A stretch of 64,000 nt of DNA, from contig NC_091014.1 of NCBI RefSeq assembly GCF_041296385.1, positions 53,834,078 through 53,898,077 on the forward strand, in the 5' to 3' direction. The DNA is from Aphelocoma coerulescens (taxonomy: Eukaryota; Chordata; Aves; Passeriformes; Corvidae). The notes below the pieces were generated by a model, which was not told the DNA's origin, did not search any database, and saw only the letters and a list, made by a program, of their open reading frames with translations. The translations under genes were made by a program, and so were the position numbers. Each line of letters starts with the position of its first letter. The stretch's first letter is position 1. Below are positions 25,350 through 37,700 of this stretch, piece by piece.

Positions 25350-25770
25350 CCCATGTTCCAGCTACAGCCCCTCCTAGGGGCCTTCTTTCTGAACCGTGTG
25401 TCCGGACTGAATTCAGCGAACTTCCCGAAGCAAGACGCTGTGTTCCCCCACCCAGGGAAGCCATCTGCTCCCCTCCACCAGCTCCTTCTGCGGGCCTTCG
25501 AGCTCGCCAGCCGGGCTGGGAAGCTCTCCTCCTCCTCGCCTGCCCCGGCTCTCCTCGGCCATCTTGTCAGCAGAAGGCAGGGAACGCGGGGCTGGCTGAA
25601 TCTGGGGCGGTGATGGTGGCAGCCGGAGGCGGTTTCCAGGCAACTGTCGCGCCGTGGGACACGCGAGCCAAGAACACCGGGGACACCGCGTTCCCAGCGC
25701 GCCGCCTGGGAGGGGACCGAGACACACACGGAAGGAGCCCGCACAGGACGGTGCGGGGAGGGCAGCAGAA
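25350..25770 (+). promoter_or_regulatory. CpG island, probable promoter of the FAM20C-like gene
   Basis: A CpG-rich block lies 1.2 kb upstream of the kinase start codon. It contains a YY1-type element, GCCATCTTG, at 25558-25566, a word often found at transcription starts. A palindromic GTTTCCAGGCAAC at 25632-25644 resembles an RFX X-box. No other gene start is close by, so a non-coding first exon of the FAM20C-like gene here is the simplest reading. A divergent transcript is also possible. Confidence 0.5.
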
Positions 25771-26942
25771 TATCCCCTCCTGCCCTCTGATCATCATACT
25801 CGCCCTGGCTGGGAGTGGGGATTTGCAAGCTGGCTGCTGGTGCATCACGCGACAAGGAAGGACTATAGGATGTATGGGATTTCACGTGCCTTCTGCACCC
25901 TTTGGAAGATCAAAGAGAAAAGAAATATTGTGCCAGACTCTGTACCCCAGCCCCCAGACTTTTTGCAGGTGGTCCTGTGCTTCTCTGTCCCTTATCAAAT
26001 ACAAAGCTCCACCCCTACAAGTCATGAACCATTTTTGTGTACGTATCCCAGCTCTGTGTCCCTGGGTGTCACTGAAAAAGTGAATTTCTTGTAAAAGGAA
26101 ATGCTCTTCCCTTCCACAAGCTGCCAATCCTCCCCAGCACTTGGTGGGTCCCACTGCCCCTCTGTGCCAATGCCGAAGGCAGTTTCCCCACTCCTGCCTG
26201 CCTGCCTCCCCTACCTGCTTTAGAGGCCCTGGGAGCATCCCTGCCCATGAAACTCAGCAGCCTGGTAGCCCCTCCTTACACTGCCTGCCCAGCATTTTCC
26301 CTCGCAGCAATGTTGATACCCCCATCCCCTTTATTTCACCTAGTTTGAGTGTTTTTTGAGAGGGGGCTTGAGTACAACTGATTTTGAATGGATGGGGAAG
26401 GGTGATAAAATTGATTTGGCTGAGCAATGGGAAAAAAAATTCTTCTGGATTCTGAGAGTGCAGCTATGATGAACATGGGGAATGGGGCTACATAGTGCTT
26501 GGCAGGGTGTGTGCTGCAGAGGGGCAGAACCATTTTAATGCCCTGTGTTCAAGGAAATGTTCTGCAGCCCTGTGCAGGTGGCAGCACAGAGAGACAGGAC
26601 AGTGGGGGGTCATCTGCACCTGTTGCTGCCCCTGAGCCAGCCTTGCAGCTATTGATTTGGAACTTGCCCTGTTCATTCTAACCTTGGCAGTGCCAGCTTG
26701 ACCCTTATCAGCGCTGATAAACCCCACCACAACCTCATGTCCCATCCTGGTGGTGTCACGCTGTGAGGTGCCGTGGTGACAGATCGTTCCTGTCACTCTG
26801 CCTTGCACCAGTTGCTCTTTAGCTGCAATGCTCTAAATCCAGGAAACCTCTCTCCTATTTTTGCACGGAGGCTGTAGCCACACCAACATTTTAAACCTTG
26901 TGTGGATGGCCACCCCTTGCTGAGCATTTTGTATGAGGAAGG

Positions 26943-29900
26943 ATGCGGTGCCGGCTGCAAACGCTTTTCCAGAGGAAATTTAAAATCAGCCTTCTCTTTC
27001 TTCTGCTCTTGGCCCTTCTTGTGCACCTGGTGATGGATTTGGCTCTCCCCACAGCCCACAGGCCGTGTGGCTGTGATACAAAAGCACCAAAAGCTGTGGG
27101 TGTCCTGTCAGGCAGCCCCATGCCGGCCGACCTCAAAAAGCTGAGCCTGCGAATCCTTCAGGATTTCAGTGGAAGCAATGGCTCCTTGGAGAAAAGTTCC
27201 CAGCCATGGAGAGTGGGGCTGCATGCAAGGGCTGGAGAGCCAGGGGTCCAACAGCAGCACGAAGAGGGGAATGCAGGGTGGACCAAGGGATCAAAGCTGG
27301 CAGCACTCTTCGAGCATCCTCTTTACAACATCCCAATCCCAGAGGTGACAGAGAAAGACAAGCTGTTTATCGTCAACCCCATGGAGAAGTTCAGCCTGCA
27401 CAGCAGCGGGAGTGACGAATGGTGAGGAGCAAGCTCAACTCTAGCTTGCATTTGGGGGGTATGTGGGCTTGAGGGGACAAGCAGCAGGGACCAAACGTGT
27501 TGTTTCCTTATGTAGATCAGCATCCTACCCCAGAGGGACCCCCATTGCTAAGCATGCTCTTCTTATATCTTAAATCCTCTCCTAGCCCTGAACTTTTGGG
27601 CTGCTACCCATAAGCTTGTAGCACACAGCAAAGCCAAAGGCAACTCTTGAATTATTCACTGTATTATGGATATCTATTAGGTGATCTCCTCAGCTCCTTC
27701 CTTTCCCTAATGCAGACTAGCCCTTAGTCTCTCTCTCTGTATATGAGAACGTCCCTACTCCAGATTTCTAACCAGTTTTATCCCCCTCTCTTGGTATGGT
27801 GAAGATGCAAAGCCTGCAATGTAGGTTGCCTCTAACCGTGAGACTGTTTCTGTCCTGCATTTTGCAGGATATTGCCTGACCTCTTTAGGCTCAGCTGTAT
27901 GGTGAGCTCACTGCTGATGGCTGTCTATTTTTATCTTTGGACTACTAACCTCTAATTAGAAGGGAAGATATTAAAAGCTTTATCATTGTAACACATAGCA
28001 GCTTCCATATGGAAAGCACACCTTCCAAAAGTGGTGCCTGCTAGAACTGGGAGAGAATAAAAGCTGGCTTAAGAGCTGTTTTCCACAAATGGGCATTTGC
28101 CTTGTCTCTGAGGACCACCTATCGGTAGCCTTGGGTCTGGTTTGATGAAATCGATGCACAGTCTGTTTTTTCCTAGAGGGAGACATGGATTTGGGTTATA
28201 GGTGCCTTAGGCTAACTGTGCCATTGTGGTGCCCGTGTGTGCTAGCACAGAGATGGGGCAGATACCCCCAGGGGCTCCCTTGAATGCCAAAAAACTGCAA
28301 ATTTGCAGGATGCACAGAGACAGGCATAGTGCTAACCCAAACTTATCCCCCTGGGGAAACCAGGGGTGTGTGATAAACCTACCCAAGGGGAATGGGTTGC
28401 TGAGGATGAGAGTTCAGGTCAGTGCTGGGGATGACTGGAAAGCTCATGCTTCTCTACCCTTGTTCTGTGGACACATGGAGGGGTGTAGCAGATTGTACTC
28501 CTGGGAGCTAATCCATTAGGGAGAAACAATGAGGTGATCTGTTCCGGCAGGGAAATAAATGCATGGATGAGAGAAGCAGGATCAGCCCAGGGATTTTCCA
28601 TGGGGGATGGAAGAAAGACGTTGTGGCCCATCCAGCCATGCTGGTGGGTCTTCCTGGCCACCAACTTTGTGTGGGATCTGCCAGGTGCCAAAGGCCCCGT
28701 GGAGGCCATATGGGCCAGGGGCCACCATGAAACCTGGAACCCATCCAGGCCTTGCTCTGGGCTTTCTCCCCATCTCACCCTCCATGCACCAGCTCCCAGG
28801 CTTCAGGACCCATCCTGTCCCAACTAAAAGCTGTCATTGTTGTTGGGGTGGTGGTGGCTGTCGGGCTGCAGGGTCAGCAGCAGTAAAGCCGAGACGCTCC
28901 TCCCGACAGGGAAGACGGCCTACGACACCTACCCCACCTGGCTCAAATTCCATGTCGGCATCAACCGCTATGAGCTGTACCCCCGCCGGGACCCTTTGCT
29001 GCCCACGCTCCTCTGGGATTTGGCTACGCAAAGGATCGTCAGCTCGGGTACCACCTCCCTGCCTGCACCCCTGTCCACAGCCCTGCCCCCCTGCCTGCTG
29101 CCTGCCTCCCTCATCCCCATGTGCCTCCTTTCAGTCCAGAAGTCTGGCGGGACCCAGCTCAAGCTCATCATGACGTTCCCGAACTATGGGCAGGCCCTCT
29201 TCAAGCCCATGAAGTGAGTAGAGCCTGGGACAACCCTGTATCTCGCCCACACGGTCCTGTTAGGTAGCGAGGAGTGGTCAGCTCGTGGAGGGAGAAATGG
29301 AGAAATACTTCACGCGCTGCCTCGCTTCAGCACCTCCATCCCAAAACTGAGGCGAGCAGAATGGTCCCCTTTCCCTTGCCTTTCCTGGCCGTGCTCGCTG
29401 CGAACTGGATGCAGCTTGTGATGGGGTAGTGACCTCCAGTGGTGGAAAGAAGAAGGTGGTCCATGAGGACCATCCAGGAGCCTCCAGTCCATGAGGGCTT
29501 ACCCACCCTTGAGTTGGAGGCAGGGGTTGCATGGGAGCCTGGATAGGGGGCTTGGAGCCACACCACCCATCAGGAAGTGACTGGAGGAGACTGGGTCTGG
29601 CTGTCTCCAGTGTCACCGGGGGGAGAGGTGAGTGGTGGTTTGGAACTAATCCCATGCTTGGAGTGACCCCATTCATGATGATTGCCCCCACCGTCCCGTC
29701 TCCTTCCAGGCAGACCCGGGACCAGGAGACCCCCATTGATTTCTTCTACTTCTCAGACTTTGAGCGGCACAATGCAGAGATTGCAGCCTTCCACCTAGAC
29801 AGGTGAGCATAAGCTTTGCATCCAACCCTGCCCTCCCATACTGGCAAAGCACCAGAGAAACTGCTCCTTCATCCCACTTCCTGCTCGCTGTTGTGAGGGA

Positions 29901-32055
29901 TACCTGTGTCTCCTGTCGGTTTTAATAACTCACTGTGATTAAACCAGCTGAGGTCAGTAAGAAATGGTTCCAAGTTCTGTGTTTCAGGATCCTGGATTTC
30001 CGGCGAATCCCCCCAGTTTCTGGTCGTTTGGTCAACATAACAAAGGAGATTCGGGATGTCACCACAGACAAGAAACTGGCCAAGACTTTCTTCATCTCCC
30101 CAGGTGACCTTTCATGCTCTCCATCCTCTCCTGTGGCCACTTGGATGGAGCTCACCTGGAGCTCACTGCTGCTGCCCTGGCTCTTCCCACACTTGGACAA
30201 ACTATCCTGCTGGGGACTGTTCCAGCTCCCATGGTTACCCTGCCACAGGCCTGTGCTCCTCACAGCCTCCCTTGCCATTGCTTTGCTAGTGGCACATGGC
30301 CAGACTGGATGGAGCATCCTCCCCTGGCTGCTTGCTTGACCACTCTGCCTGGGGGTCACGGGCTTGTTGCCTTCCTTCTCTTTGTCAACCTTTGCTTTGT
30401 CCCCATGGCCAGCGGGTAACGTCTGCTTCTATGGGGAGTGCTCCTACTACTGCTCCACCGAGCACGCCCTCTGCGGCAAACCGGACCGGCTGGAGGGCTC
30501 CATGGCTGCCCTGCTCCCTGACAAGACCCTGGCCAAGCGCCGCTCCTGGCGCAGCCCCTGGCGCCGCTCCTACCACAAGAGCAAGAAGGCTGAGTGAGAC
30601 GGGGCACGGGGGGTGTGGGGACATGGGCCAGCAGAGCCATGGGATGGCAAGGGGCTTCTCCACAGCCGCTCTCATGGCCCCATTCCCCTCCCCGGCCTTT
30701 GCCACCAGGTGGGAGCTGAACCCCAACTACTGCGCTCAGGTGCGAGAGACACCGCCCTACAACAGGGGCCATCGCCTCCTCGACCTCATCGACATGACCA
30801 TCCTCGATTTCCTCATGGGTGAGCCCCTCCATGCCTGTGCTGAGGGCTGTGGAGGTCCCTCAGGACCAAGAGGCCCAAATGGCTCCATGTCCTGTGGTAC
30901 CATGCCCTGCGAGGTCTGTTGACCAAACTTGTTCAGGCTGCAGTGAGCCTCAGTCTTACCCACAATGAGAGCACAGGGCTGTGCCACGAGGGCATTTCCC
31001 AGGCAGAAGTTGAAGGTCAAGAGATTCTAGGGACATCCCAGCTAAGTACCCTGGACATGGGATGCACCTTCCAGCACACTGTCACATGCAGCCCCTGGAG
31101 AGCCAGAGGTGGAGATGATGCTGCCCAGGGCTCTTGCTGCCTCTCCTGTCCCTGGGCTACTTCTTCCTCCCTGCACTGTCCCCTCACCGGCATCTGACTT
31201 GGAGAGTTTCCCATCTCCTCATTCCTGGCCACCCAGCCATGCCTTTGCCATTACTTCTGCTCCATTTGCTACTGTTGTCCCTCTGTGGGGCTGCTGGGAT
31301 GAGAAGGGGCCTGGAGGCCATAGGGTCTCTGCTCAGTTCCCCTCCACGGCCATGGCCACCAGATGGACACCCTAGAGGTGCCTCCAACCCTTTCCCCCAG
31401 GCTCTGGGTTTCAGTCTCACACCAGGAGTGTGCTCCGTGTCCCTGCTCCCATCTCCTAGCACACAACCTGATGAAAAATTTGTTGGCCCGCCACAGGCAA
31501 CATGGACCGGCATCACTACGAGACCTTTGAGAAATTTGGGAATGACACTTTCCTGCTCCACCTGGACAACGGTCGTGGGTAAAGTTGGGGAGTAGGGGGA
31601 GCAGTCACAGCAAAGGGGGCTGTCTTGCCAAAATGCCATCCTGACACCTCCCGGTGGGCTTCTCCCCTCCCCCAGCTTCGGCACACACTCGCGTGATGAA
31701 CCGTCCATCCTGGCCCCCCTCCAGCAGTGCTGCAGGTAAGGGGCTGCCACCGCCCACCCCGGATCTGCTGTTGGGGGGAGGCTCCTCCTATTGAGACCTC
31801 TCCCTCCTCATCTCTGGCAGCATCAAGAAGTCGACTTACCTGCGGCTGCAGCTGCTGGCCACCCAGCCCTACCGCCTGAGCGACCTGCTGCGGGAGGCGC
31901 TGGCCACAGATCCACTGGCCCCTGTCCTGGCCGAGCCCCACCTGTGGGCACTGGACCGGCGCCTGGGGAAAGTGCTGGCAGCAGTGGGACACTGCCTGGC
32001 CAGGACAGCCCGCCAGGAAGAGGTGCTGGTGGATGATGTGGGGTCATGGGTGTGA
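26943..32055 (+). CDS. FAM20CL: FAM20C-like secretory pathway kinase
   Basis: Predicted Golgi/secreted protein kinase of the FAM20 family. FAM20C itself phosphorylates Ser-x-Glu motifs of secreted proteins. Coding exons: 26943-27421, 28872-29047, 29135-29213, 29710-29802, 29988-30103, 30413-30593, 30709-30818, 31497-31578, 31676-31735, 31821-32055. The product is 536 aa; human FAM20C is 584. A signal-anchor helix spans residues about 14-36. The kinase fold covers about 190-515. All active-site residues I can place are kept: K228 and K242 (KLIM, LFKPMK), E263 (FERH), D415 (MDRHH) and D435 (HLDNGRGF). Each equals the human number minus 43 (271, 285, 306, 458, 478). The [18 protein letters not shown] cysteine block and two N-glycosylation sites (N292, N427) are also kept. 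The linker and C-terminus diverge from FAM20C. Neighbours are 22q13 genes, so this is a paralogue. The symbol is used by analogy with the fish/frog fam20cl. The exon 2 acceptor is the least certain boundary. Confidence 0.92.
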
Positions 32056-32255
32056 TGGGGGGCTGGGAATCCTGCTGGATTGGGGTGTTTTGGTGTGCTG
32101 CCAAGGATGATGTGGGGATTGGTGTGCAGCTCTGATTCTGTGTAGCGTCAGCTTTTGATGGTGCCAGAGCTGGTGGCGCGATGAACCAGGAAAGCAGGTT
32201 GTAAGGATAGCTGGGACAGGGAGGGAATTTAAATAAAAAGGTTGGTCTAGTGGAG
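32056..32255 (+). other. FAM20CL: FAM20C-like 3'UTR with AATAAA at 32232-32237
   Basis: A short 3'UTR of about 200 bases ends in AAATAAAAAG, followed by a GT-rich stretch (GGTTGGTCTAGTGG). This is much shorter than the 3'UTRs of the other genes in the window. Confidence 0.75.
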
Positions 32256-32259
32256 AAGA

Positions 32260-34130
32260 CATGAGCTGTGATCTTCCCCACCAAGGCTGCTTTCCCAGCC
32301 CTGGCCTATCCTCACGTGCCTGGACGTGTCACTTCAGCCCTCCAAAGCCTTTTAGGAAAGGGTAGGGATTTTTCCTGCCTTTCCCCGGCAAGAGCTGCCA
32401 AACTGGAACAGCTGGCAATCTCCTTCTGCCGCACCCCCACCCCCAGCATGGTGATGCCCTGGTGACCCCCAAAAAGAGAGCCGAGACTCCTCACTGCTGG
32501 TGTGGGGAAAATGAGGCACAAGCTCCCAGCCACTCACTTATCTTTGCCCCAGTCTTCCCACACCCACTCAAAAACTCCCATGGCTCTGGCATCACCACCT
32601 CCTCCACAGGACCAGGGATGCAGCAAGGACAAACCCCACTCCCCCCAGAACATCTTCCCAAATCCCCTGGGAACTGCTGCTGACTCCCTTTATGCCTGAA
32701 AAAGTGGCTCCTGAGGAGGGGATGGATTGACCTGGGGCTGTGCACTCTGCTTAGTGCCTGGTGGCTCAGCACCCAGCTTATCCTCTGAGCCTCACGGGGG
32801 GGTTAATCCACGCAGGGGTACGTCAGCTGGAGCAGGTGCCATTGTGACAGCCACTGCCAGGGTACCCAGGTCGGGACATGGGATTGCCATCTGCATGGCC
32901 AGAGATAAAGGTGCCACTGGGGAGGGGGGATGTCCTCTGTCCCAGACAGACACTTGCAAAGGGATGGGTAGCCACAGGAAAGGGTGAAAAAGGGCAGCTG
33001 GCACAGTGGGAGATGAAGCTGGAAAAGCTAGGCAGAGATTTTGGCTGGAAAGAAAAAGGGCTCAAAAGGAAGAAAAAAAAAAAAAGGGAGACAAAGAGGA
33101 TCTGTCTGCATTACACAACGGGGCTGGGGACGCTGAATTGGGGTTTGTTGCGGTGTGCCCCCCCCGATACTGACAGCACGTCCTCCTGCCGCTGCATTGG
33201 CTTGTGCCCCAAAACCCAGCACACGGAGGAAAAGGTTTCAGGGCTGTTTTGCAATAGGTTCCTCCCCTTCTGCCAGCTTCATTTTTTTTTAACTCTTTAT
33301 ATAAGTACCTTTTTGCCCCATACCCGAAGCCGGGGGGACCATTCTTGCACCGTGCCTCACAAATACGGCCTAAACAACTGTGTCCAGACACAGGTTCCCC
33401 TCACTCTCGGAGCTCCCCCAGGCAAATCTTTTTCCGAGGCGCCGTCAAATTTAAAGCGCGGGGCGTGGGAGGGTGGCTGTCTTTTCAGCCTGGTGAGTTT
33501 GCACAAGGTCCCAGCTGTGCCGCAGCGGTTCATGGTCCCATGGGAGCAGCCCAGTTTGGCTCAGACACCCCTGACGAGCCAGCCTATCTGCCCGTGGGGG
33601 AGAGCGAGGGCAGCGGGGTGTCTGGGACCAGTGGCCCAGGGAGCAGCAGAACACGCCCGCCCAGTCGAGGCGGCGTGGGCGCACGGATGTCGAGCGGGGC
33701 TGCCCACGCCCCAGGGACAGGTTCGGCCGTGTCGCCGTGACGGGTGGTGCGTGGGGTGTGGGGATTTCCCACCCCACCAGGACCAGCAAACCAGGCACCC
33801 CAACAAAGCCCAAACGGGGCTGGGGTGCAGCCCTGCACCCGGGAGCTCCCATTTTGGGCTGGCATCACCCACGCCCTTGGCTGGCAGTGTGGGCTGACTG
33901 CTGCCCGTGGTGGACAAGGCAGGAGGAACCGCAGGGTTGCGATGTTTGGGGACCAGGTCCTGGCGGGCAGCAGAGTGCGGATGGGCCCCCATCATCGCCC
34001 CCCCCGCCCCCCCCGCCCCCCCAAAATGATGAAAATAAAATGAAATGAAATTAAAAGAATATGCCAATGGCGGTAATAATAATAAATAGCAATGATGAAG
34101 AGGTCCCCAGAGGCCGGGGGAGCGGTGGCT
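32260..34130. other. Intergenic DNA up to the SUN2 island
   Basis: No gene recognised. An A-rich tract (13 A) sits near 33073. C-rich runs broken by single Gs lie at about 33999-34021. They are followed at once by an A/T-rich stretch (AAATAAAATGAAATGAAATT and ATAATAATAAATAG) before the SUN2 CpG island. A 339-codon open frame at 32878-33897 has no family similarity. Confidence 0.5.
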
Positions 34131-34711
34131 GCCCCCCTCTCCGCGGCGGCGGGCGGGGCGGGGCGGCGGCGGGGCCCGGGGGGAGGGCGGGGAGGCGGGT
34201 GCCGCCTTCCCCCGCAAAACAAAAGGGAGCGGCGGCGGCGGCGGCGAGAGCGGCCGGGAGCAGCCGGGGAGGGCGGAGGGGATCGTTCTCCGCTGCCCCG
34301 CACTTGCCGGTGGGTTTGCGAGGGGGACGGCGCGGCGGGGGCAAAGCCGGGGGGTTGCGGGCGGGACGGCTCGTACCGGGGCCTGGGGGGGAGATGTGTG
34401 GGGCCAGGGGTGCGGAAGGGCCCGCGGGGCCGGGGGCAGCCGCTCCACGCGTGGGCGATCCGCGGGAGGGGGAAGGAGGCGAAGGGGTTTATCGGCCTGT
34501 AAGGGGAGGCGGCTCCATCCCGGGGCACCCCACGGCCGCCAGCTCGGGACGGTGTTCGGTGTGGGCCGGGACCCCTGCCACAGGGGTGGGGTCTCCGCGA
34601 GTGGGATCCCGCCGGGTGCGTCCCTCCAGGGACCCTCCCGCTGACACTTGCCTCTCTCCCCCGCCCCCTCGTCACCCCCAGGTGAGCCGAGCCCCTCTCC
34701 GTGCTGCCGCC
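34130..34711 (+). promoter_or_regulatory. SUN2: SUN2 CpG-island promoter and 5'UTR
   Basis: Extremely CpG-rich, with GGCGGCGGCGGCGG and GGGGCGGGGCGG (SP1-type) stretches. A donor-like GCCG|GTGGGT lies at 34309/34310 and an acceptor CCCCCAG|GTGAGCC at 34681/34682. A non-coding first exon probably splices to the exon that starts at 34682 and holds the ATG at 34712, which sits in a strong context (GCCGCCATGTCC). The transcription start itself is not visible. Confidence 0.65.
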
Positions 34712-37700
34712 ATGTCCCGCCGCAGCCAGCGCCTTGTCACCACCACTCGCTATTACCCCGGGGACGATGATGCCACGACCAGCAGCAGCAGCACATCCCT
34801 GCTGGGTGGGACACAGCTCCCCTTCAAGGAGACCACCGGCAGGTTAGTGGGGGGCGGGGGGGGGGGTTCCCCCTGCCCAAATCTGACAGGGGCGGGGTAT
34901 TCCATCCCACACCAGGGACCGGGCACCTTCCTGGGTGGGGTGTGGGGATAGCTTGCAGAAGGGAGCGTGACGGCCAGCCCGACGCATTCCGGCATGGCCG
35001 CGGCCGCCTGGGCACTGGCTGTGCCCCTGCTCCAGCGAGAGCCCCGTTCTCCCTGCCCGGGCACCCCTGCGTGCCCACGGGCCCGGCACAGGAGCCTACC
35101 GGGGTGGCCGGGTGCCAGCTCCCAGCTGCAGCTGGATGGCGACAGGGAGGAGGAGGAGGAGGAGGGAGGGAGGGAGGTGCGCTGCAAGTGCCGGCCGGAA
35201 AACCGCAGCGGTGCGAGCGGAAGCGGTGCCCGGGACGGGCGGGAGGCCTCCGCAAAGCAGAGCTTGCAGCCTCCGAAAGCTGCCGCCATCCGGTGTGGAG
35301 GGAAGTGATGCTGGTCGAGGGATGAGAGTGAATTCCCCATTTTCTCCCATGGGTGCACTGTAACACACACCACACCCCCCCCCCCCCAACCACACATGCC
35401 TGATGAGCCTGTTCTCGCCTCCTGCAGGACGATCAGGAGGAAATCGAGTAGCACAAAGCGCCTGTCTCCCGCCCCCAGCACCCAAACCTCCTACTACAGC
35501 GAGTCCATGATGAGCGAGTCCTACCTGGGGGGCAGCCGGGGCCTTGCTGCCCTGGGCAGCTCCATGCTGGATGATGACCTGGACAGCAGCACATACTGGG
35601 GTGAGCCCTCCCACTCTCCCAGGGCAGCTGGACCTCCCTGGACACTGGACAGTGTTGGGGCAGCTGCCTGGGCTGGCTGACTGGGTTGCTTCTTGTGGAA
35701 GTGATGGTGGGTGATTTCTCAATGGAACTCCGTGTTTTGGGGCAGGTGGAGAGCTCTCCACCAGGAGGAGAAGAGGCACAGGGGACACTGAGTCCAGTAA
35801 GATCAATGGGGTGCTGGAGAGTAAGACATATGACACCTACACGTCTTCATCTGGGTACTCCTCGGAGGATGACTATGCTGGTAGGGATCCACTAGTCTCT
35901 CTTTAGTGGCAGGAATGAAGGGGAGGCATCCCCAGGGGGAGCAGCCCAGGGCCTGACTATACCCAGTGTGCTGCCAGTCCCCACTAGATGCCACCCGCAG
36001 TGCAAAGCCTTTGCCATGGGCAATGCACTGGGGTGCTGTCTGCATTGGTGACTTGCTTCTTCCTTTCCAGGTCACTATTACTCAGGCCAGAGTAGCTCCG
36101 GGTCAGGTCTGAGAACTGCAGCCTCCCGGGTGGGCTCCTTCCTCTGGCAGGTGTTCACCTCCCCAGGTGAGCGGAGGGCTGGCAGGGGCACTTCTAGCAG
36201 CAGTGTTCTTGCCAGTCAGTATCTCTACTCTCCAGGTGCTGTGCGTGCTATTCCCTGTTTTATCCCCTTGTTGGTGCCACCCTTGGGCATGGAGGGGACA
36301 TCTCTGCCAGGACTCCTGATGAGGCTTGTTTTTTCTCCTGGCAGTTCGGTTCATGGGGTGGCTGTTCTCGGGGCTGGCAGGGGCCTGGCACCGCCTCACC
36401 GGCACGGCTTCCCACTTGCACAGCGTCCCCTTCTCCAGGTGAGTGTGGTGCTGGGGGACACCAGGATGGGGAAAGCCTGCAGGACCCTGGAAAGGGGAGG
36501 CACATTTGGGGTGGTGGGTGTCTTGTGCTAAAGCCTGGCTGGGCTTTGCTTTCCATCTGGCCCCCATCCAAAGGTGGGGGAAGGTGACTGCAGTCCTACA
36601 GGCACCTCTTTCTTCTCTGTGCTCCAGGCGCTACCCACGTCTGAAGAGGTCCCTGCTGCTGCTGCTCCTGCTCCTGCTCCTCGCTGCTGCCGCCTACGGT
36701 GAGCCAGCCTCACTTGATCTGCTGCCCTGAGATCTGGGGCAATGCAGAGCATCCCACTGCCATAGCTGGGGGATGGGATGGCCTGGAGCTCAGTGCTCAT
36801 GGCTTCTGGTAACCTGGTCCATCTGCACCCACATGCCGGCGTCTCCTGGTAATCCCAGGGGGTGCTGAGCCTCTACATGTCCATCCTGTCCACTACTGTG
36901 GCCTGTTACCAGCCTGTGGTTTTGATCATCTCATCCTTCTGTGCCCAGGAGCTTGGTACTTCTACCCATATGGGCTGTCGACACTCAGCCTGCCTTCCTT
37001 CCCATGGTGGGGAGCTGGAAAACTTTCCTCCTCCTCCGATGTTCCTGGGGCAGGGGACCTGACCACGCTGGACCAGGTGAGCTTCAGCAAAGGCATGGTG
37101 GTGGCCCAGGTGGGATGAGTGCCTTGCAGGGAGACCTGGGGCAGTGTGATCCGTGGCTGAACAATTGCTTCCAGGGTACGAGGAATGGTGGAGAACGGGC
37201 CAGATGATGGCTACACATTGGCTCCTCCAGCTTGTGGCCATCTCACTCTTGGGGTGTCCCTGGAATGGAGCAGGGAGAACATCTGCCCTCTCCTGGGAAG
37301 CAGCAGATGAATAAGATACCACTGACTCTGGGGAATGGGTGGGAATAGGTGGTCAGGGTTCCCTCGTGCAGGGGTCCTATGGAGCAGGCGCTTCCCTGGA
37401 GGGCTGCATCACACCCTGTTGTTGTTGCTGCAGGGGGGGCACCGGCTCCTGGCTCGCTTCCAGTCCCTGGAGAAGCGCTTTGAGGCACTGGAGGCCGAGC
37501 TGTCACGGTGGGAGCTGCGTCGTGGGGCGGCAGCAGTGACAGCAGGGGGAGAGCCACCCCCAGGGGACATCCTTGCGCAGCTGGAAGGGCTGGTGAGCCG
37601 CCGGGACGCGGGGCTGAAGGAGCATCTCCGCACCGACATGGCCAACCACCTCCAGGTGAGGGATGTGGGGAATGCAGGGAGATGGGGGCATGCAGGGCCA

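Noticed and set aside
28910..29047. FAM20C-like exon 2 starting at the AG of CCCGACAG (28908-28909)
   Set aside because: The acceptor looks better, but joining to exon 1 in phase 2 would shift the frame and lose the YPTWLKFH segment. The upstream acceptor at 28872 keeps the frame.
32878..33897. 339-codon plus-strand open frame between the kinase gene and SUN2
   Set aside because: No domain, low-complexity segments including a poly-lysine run from an A tract, no splice structure, and it lies in intergenic DNA.
33561..34448. 295-codon minus-strand frame over the SUN2 CpG island
   Set aside because: Proline/arginine-rich translation of a CpG island; stop codons are rare there by composition alone.
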